A stretch of 14,458 nucleotides of DNA, from the NCBI GenBank assembly GCA_902513415.1, contig CABXMS010000013.1, positions 1 to 14,458 on the forward strand, read 5' to 3'. The notes under the pieces are model-generated. The model did no database searches, was not told the origin of the DNA, and was given only the letters and a program-made list of their open reading frames with translations. The position numbers and the translations under genes were made by a program. Shown piece after piece: positions 13,428 to 14,458 of the stretch. Within the stretch, counting starts at the first letter, position 1. Each line of letters begins with the position of its first letter. This DNA comes from an uncultured Pelagibacteraceae bacterium. Its GTDB lineage: Bacteria; Pseudomonadota; Alphaproteobacteria; Pelagibacterales; Pelagibacteraceae.

Positions 13428-14458
13428 TGGAAAAAAGTTTCATTCCAAATAAAACTGCTCTAATCACATTAATAGCTGCATGTTCTGTAGTAATTGTTTC
13501 TTTAGGTATAAGACAAACCTTTGGCCTTTTCTTTTTTGATTTCGAAATAGATCTTGGTTGTACTCAAACAGAATTTGGTTTTGCAATGGGTATCCAACTA
13601 TTTTTTTGGGGACTGCTTGGACCTATTTTTGGAATAATTACTGATAAATTTAGTGGAAGAGTAGCGGTATTTATAGGATTTCTATTTTATTTAGCTGGAA
13701 TTTACTTTTTAAATTATGGACCTAACACAGGATTTTGGTTTACTTTTGACTTAGGAATTTTAATTGGAATAGGTCTTGCAGCAACTGCAATAAGTATACC
13801 TGTTTCAATAGTATCTAAACATTTTCCTTTAAATACTAGAACCATGGCTATTGGAATAGTTACAGCTGCTGGTTCTTTTGGATATTTTGTTTCACCCATG
13901 TACACAAAATTTGCACTTGTTGAATTTGGCTGGAATACAACATTAGTTATTTTCGGATTTATGATTTTAATTGGTTTAGTTATCTCTTTATTTTTATCAA
14001 CTCCAATGACAGAATTTAAACAAGAAAATGAAAATAAACAAACAGCTATGGAAGCCATTAAAGAAGCATTTTCAAATAAAAGTTATAATTATTTAACTTT
14101 AGGTTTTTTTGTTTGCGGATGGCACATAGCTCTTGTTGCTACCCATATACCAATGCACATTAGAGACAAAGGTCTTGAAGATTGGACGGCAACGGCAATT
14201 TTAGCTCTTATTGGATTATTTAATGTTTTTGGAACTTTAACAAGTGGTTATTTATCAACAAGAATTAGTAAGAAAAAACTATTGAGTGCGATATATTTGT
14301 TAAGAGGTGTTTCATTAATATATTTTGTTTATATGCCTCCTAGCACAATAAATGCACTAATATTTGGAATAACTTTTGGATATCTTTGGTTAGCTACAGT
14401 TCCACCAACATCAGGAATAGTTGGTCATATTTTTGGAACTAAATATATTTCTTTATTG
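13424..14458 (+). CDS. MFS transporter, 3'-truncated by the window edge
   Basis: The frame is open from ATG 13424 (a second ATG follows at 13427) to the last base, giving 345 residues with at least ten hydrophobic helices. It is a major facilitator: the TM2-TM3 loop reads G-P-I-F-G-I-I-T-D-K-F-S-G-R at about 66-79 (motif A type), preceded by S-L-G-I-R-Q-T-F-G-L-F-F near 26-37, a pattern common in MFS members related to the monocarboxylate/oxalate-formate group. The central loop near 205-220 is charged (E-F-K-Q-E-N-E-N-K-Q). The substrate is not readable. The 4-nt ATGA overlap with metC implies co-translation, so an amino-acid-like or sulfur-related organic acid is a reasonable guess, no more. 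About one or two helices are missing. Confidence 0.88.
   Translation, partial: MMEKSFIPNKTALITLIAACSVVIVSLGIRQTFGLFFFDFEIDLGCTQTEFGFAMGIQLFFWGLLGPIFGIITDKFSGRVAVFIGFLFYLAGIYFLNYGPNTGFWFTFDLGILIGIGLAATAISIPVSIVSKHFPLNTRTMAIGIVTAAGSFGYFVSPMYTKFALVEFGWNTTLVIFGFMILIGLVISLFLSTPMTEFKQENENKQTAMEAIKEAFSNKSYNYLTLGFFVCGWHIALVATHIPMHIRDKGLEDWTATAILALIGLFNVFGTLTSGYLSTRISKKKLLSAIYLLRGVSLIYFVYMPPSTINALIFGITFGYLWLATVPPTSGIVGHIFGTKYISLL

Noticed and set aside
13714..14058. 114-codon minus-strand ORF
   Set aside because: It is a shadow of the MFS gene, which is open over the whole region on the plus strand with clear membrane helices and motif A. Similar shadows at 40-276, 2450-2683 and 4389-4619 were dropped for the same reason.
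1..14458. tRNA, rRNA, transposase, prophage or defence genes
   Set aside because: None were seen. Gaps are too short for most, and all larger frames are accounted for by chromosomal metabolic or transport genes.

Overview
The window looks like a stretch of a streamlined marine alphaproteobacterial chromosome, most likely Pelagibacterales (SAR11). The DNA is very AT-rich, and lysine, isoleucine and asparagine dominate the proteins. Intergenic gaps are mostly under 60 bp, several genes overlap by a few bases, and the gene set is ordinary chromosomal housekeeping plus nutrient uptake. No mobile element, CRISPR array, tRNA or rRNA was seen. The lineage call is inference from composition, compactness and gene content (notably a thiamin-pyrophosphate riboswitch in front of a sodium:solute symporter), not from a phylogenetic marker.

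Region 1 (1-3524, + strand) is a ferric-iron ABC importer operon: the 3' part of a periplasmic Fe(III)-binding protein, a 55-residue protein with a CX2CX3C cluster, a strong intercistronic hairpin, a fused two-domain permease, and an ATPase that overlaps the permease gene by 8 nt. Region 2 (about 3525-6200, +) has a compact TPP riboswitch whose 3' end is also the ribosome-binding site of a ThiV-type symporter, followed by an RseP-family site-2 protease. Region 3 (6201-6676, +) is an HU gene with its own promoter region, a good Shine-Dalgarno sequence and an 18-bp rho-independent terminator.

Region 4 (6698-9152) alternates strands with very short divergent promoter gaps: a glycosyltransferase-like protein (-), a single-domain rhodanese (+), an ABA4-like membrane protein (-) and RecX (+). 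Region 5 (9147-10229, -) is a three-gene cluster: a DUF3553 protein, a CysQ-type bisphosphate phosphatase and a 47-residue single-span membrane protein. Its two small genes were found by translating the gaps. Region 6 is mnmA (+), convergent with a six-helix membrane protein (-) that may be frameshifted at its 5' end. Region 7 (12252 to the end, +) is a MetC-type PLP enzyme whose stop overlaps the start of an MFS transporter that runs off the window.

Functionally the region is dominated by scavenging (iron, a thiamin precursor, an unknown MFS substrate), sulfur chemistry (rhodanese, CysQ, MnmA, MetC) and envelope proteins. No large unknown system is evident. The least explained items are the Cys-cluster protein and hairpin inside the iron operon, the compact riboswitch that carries its own RBS, the A7 frameshift candidate at 12161-12167, and the small membrane protein after cysQ.
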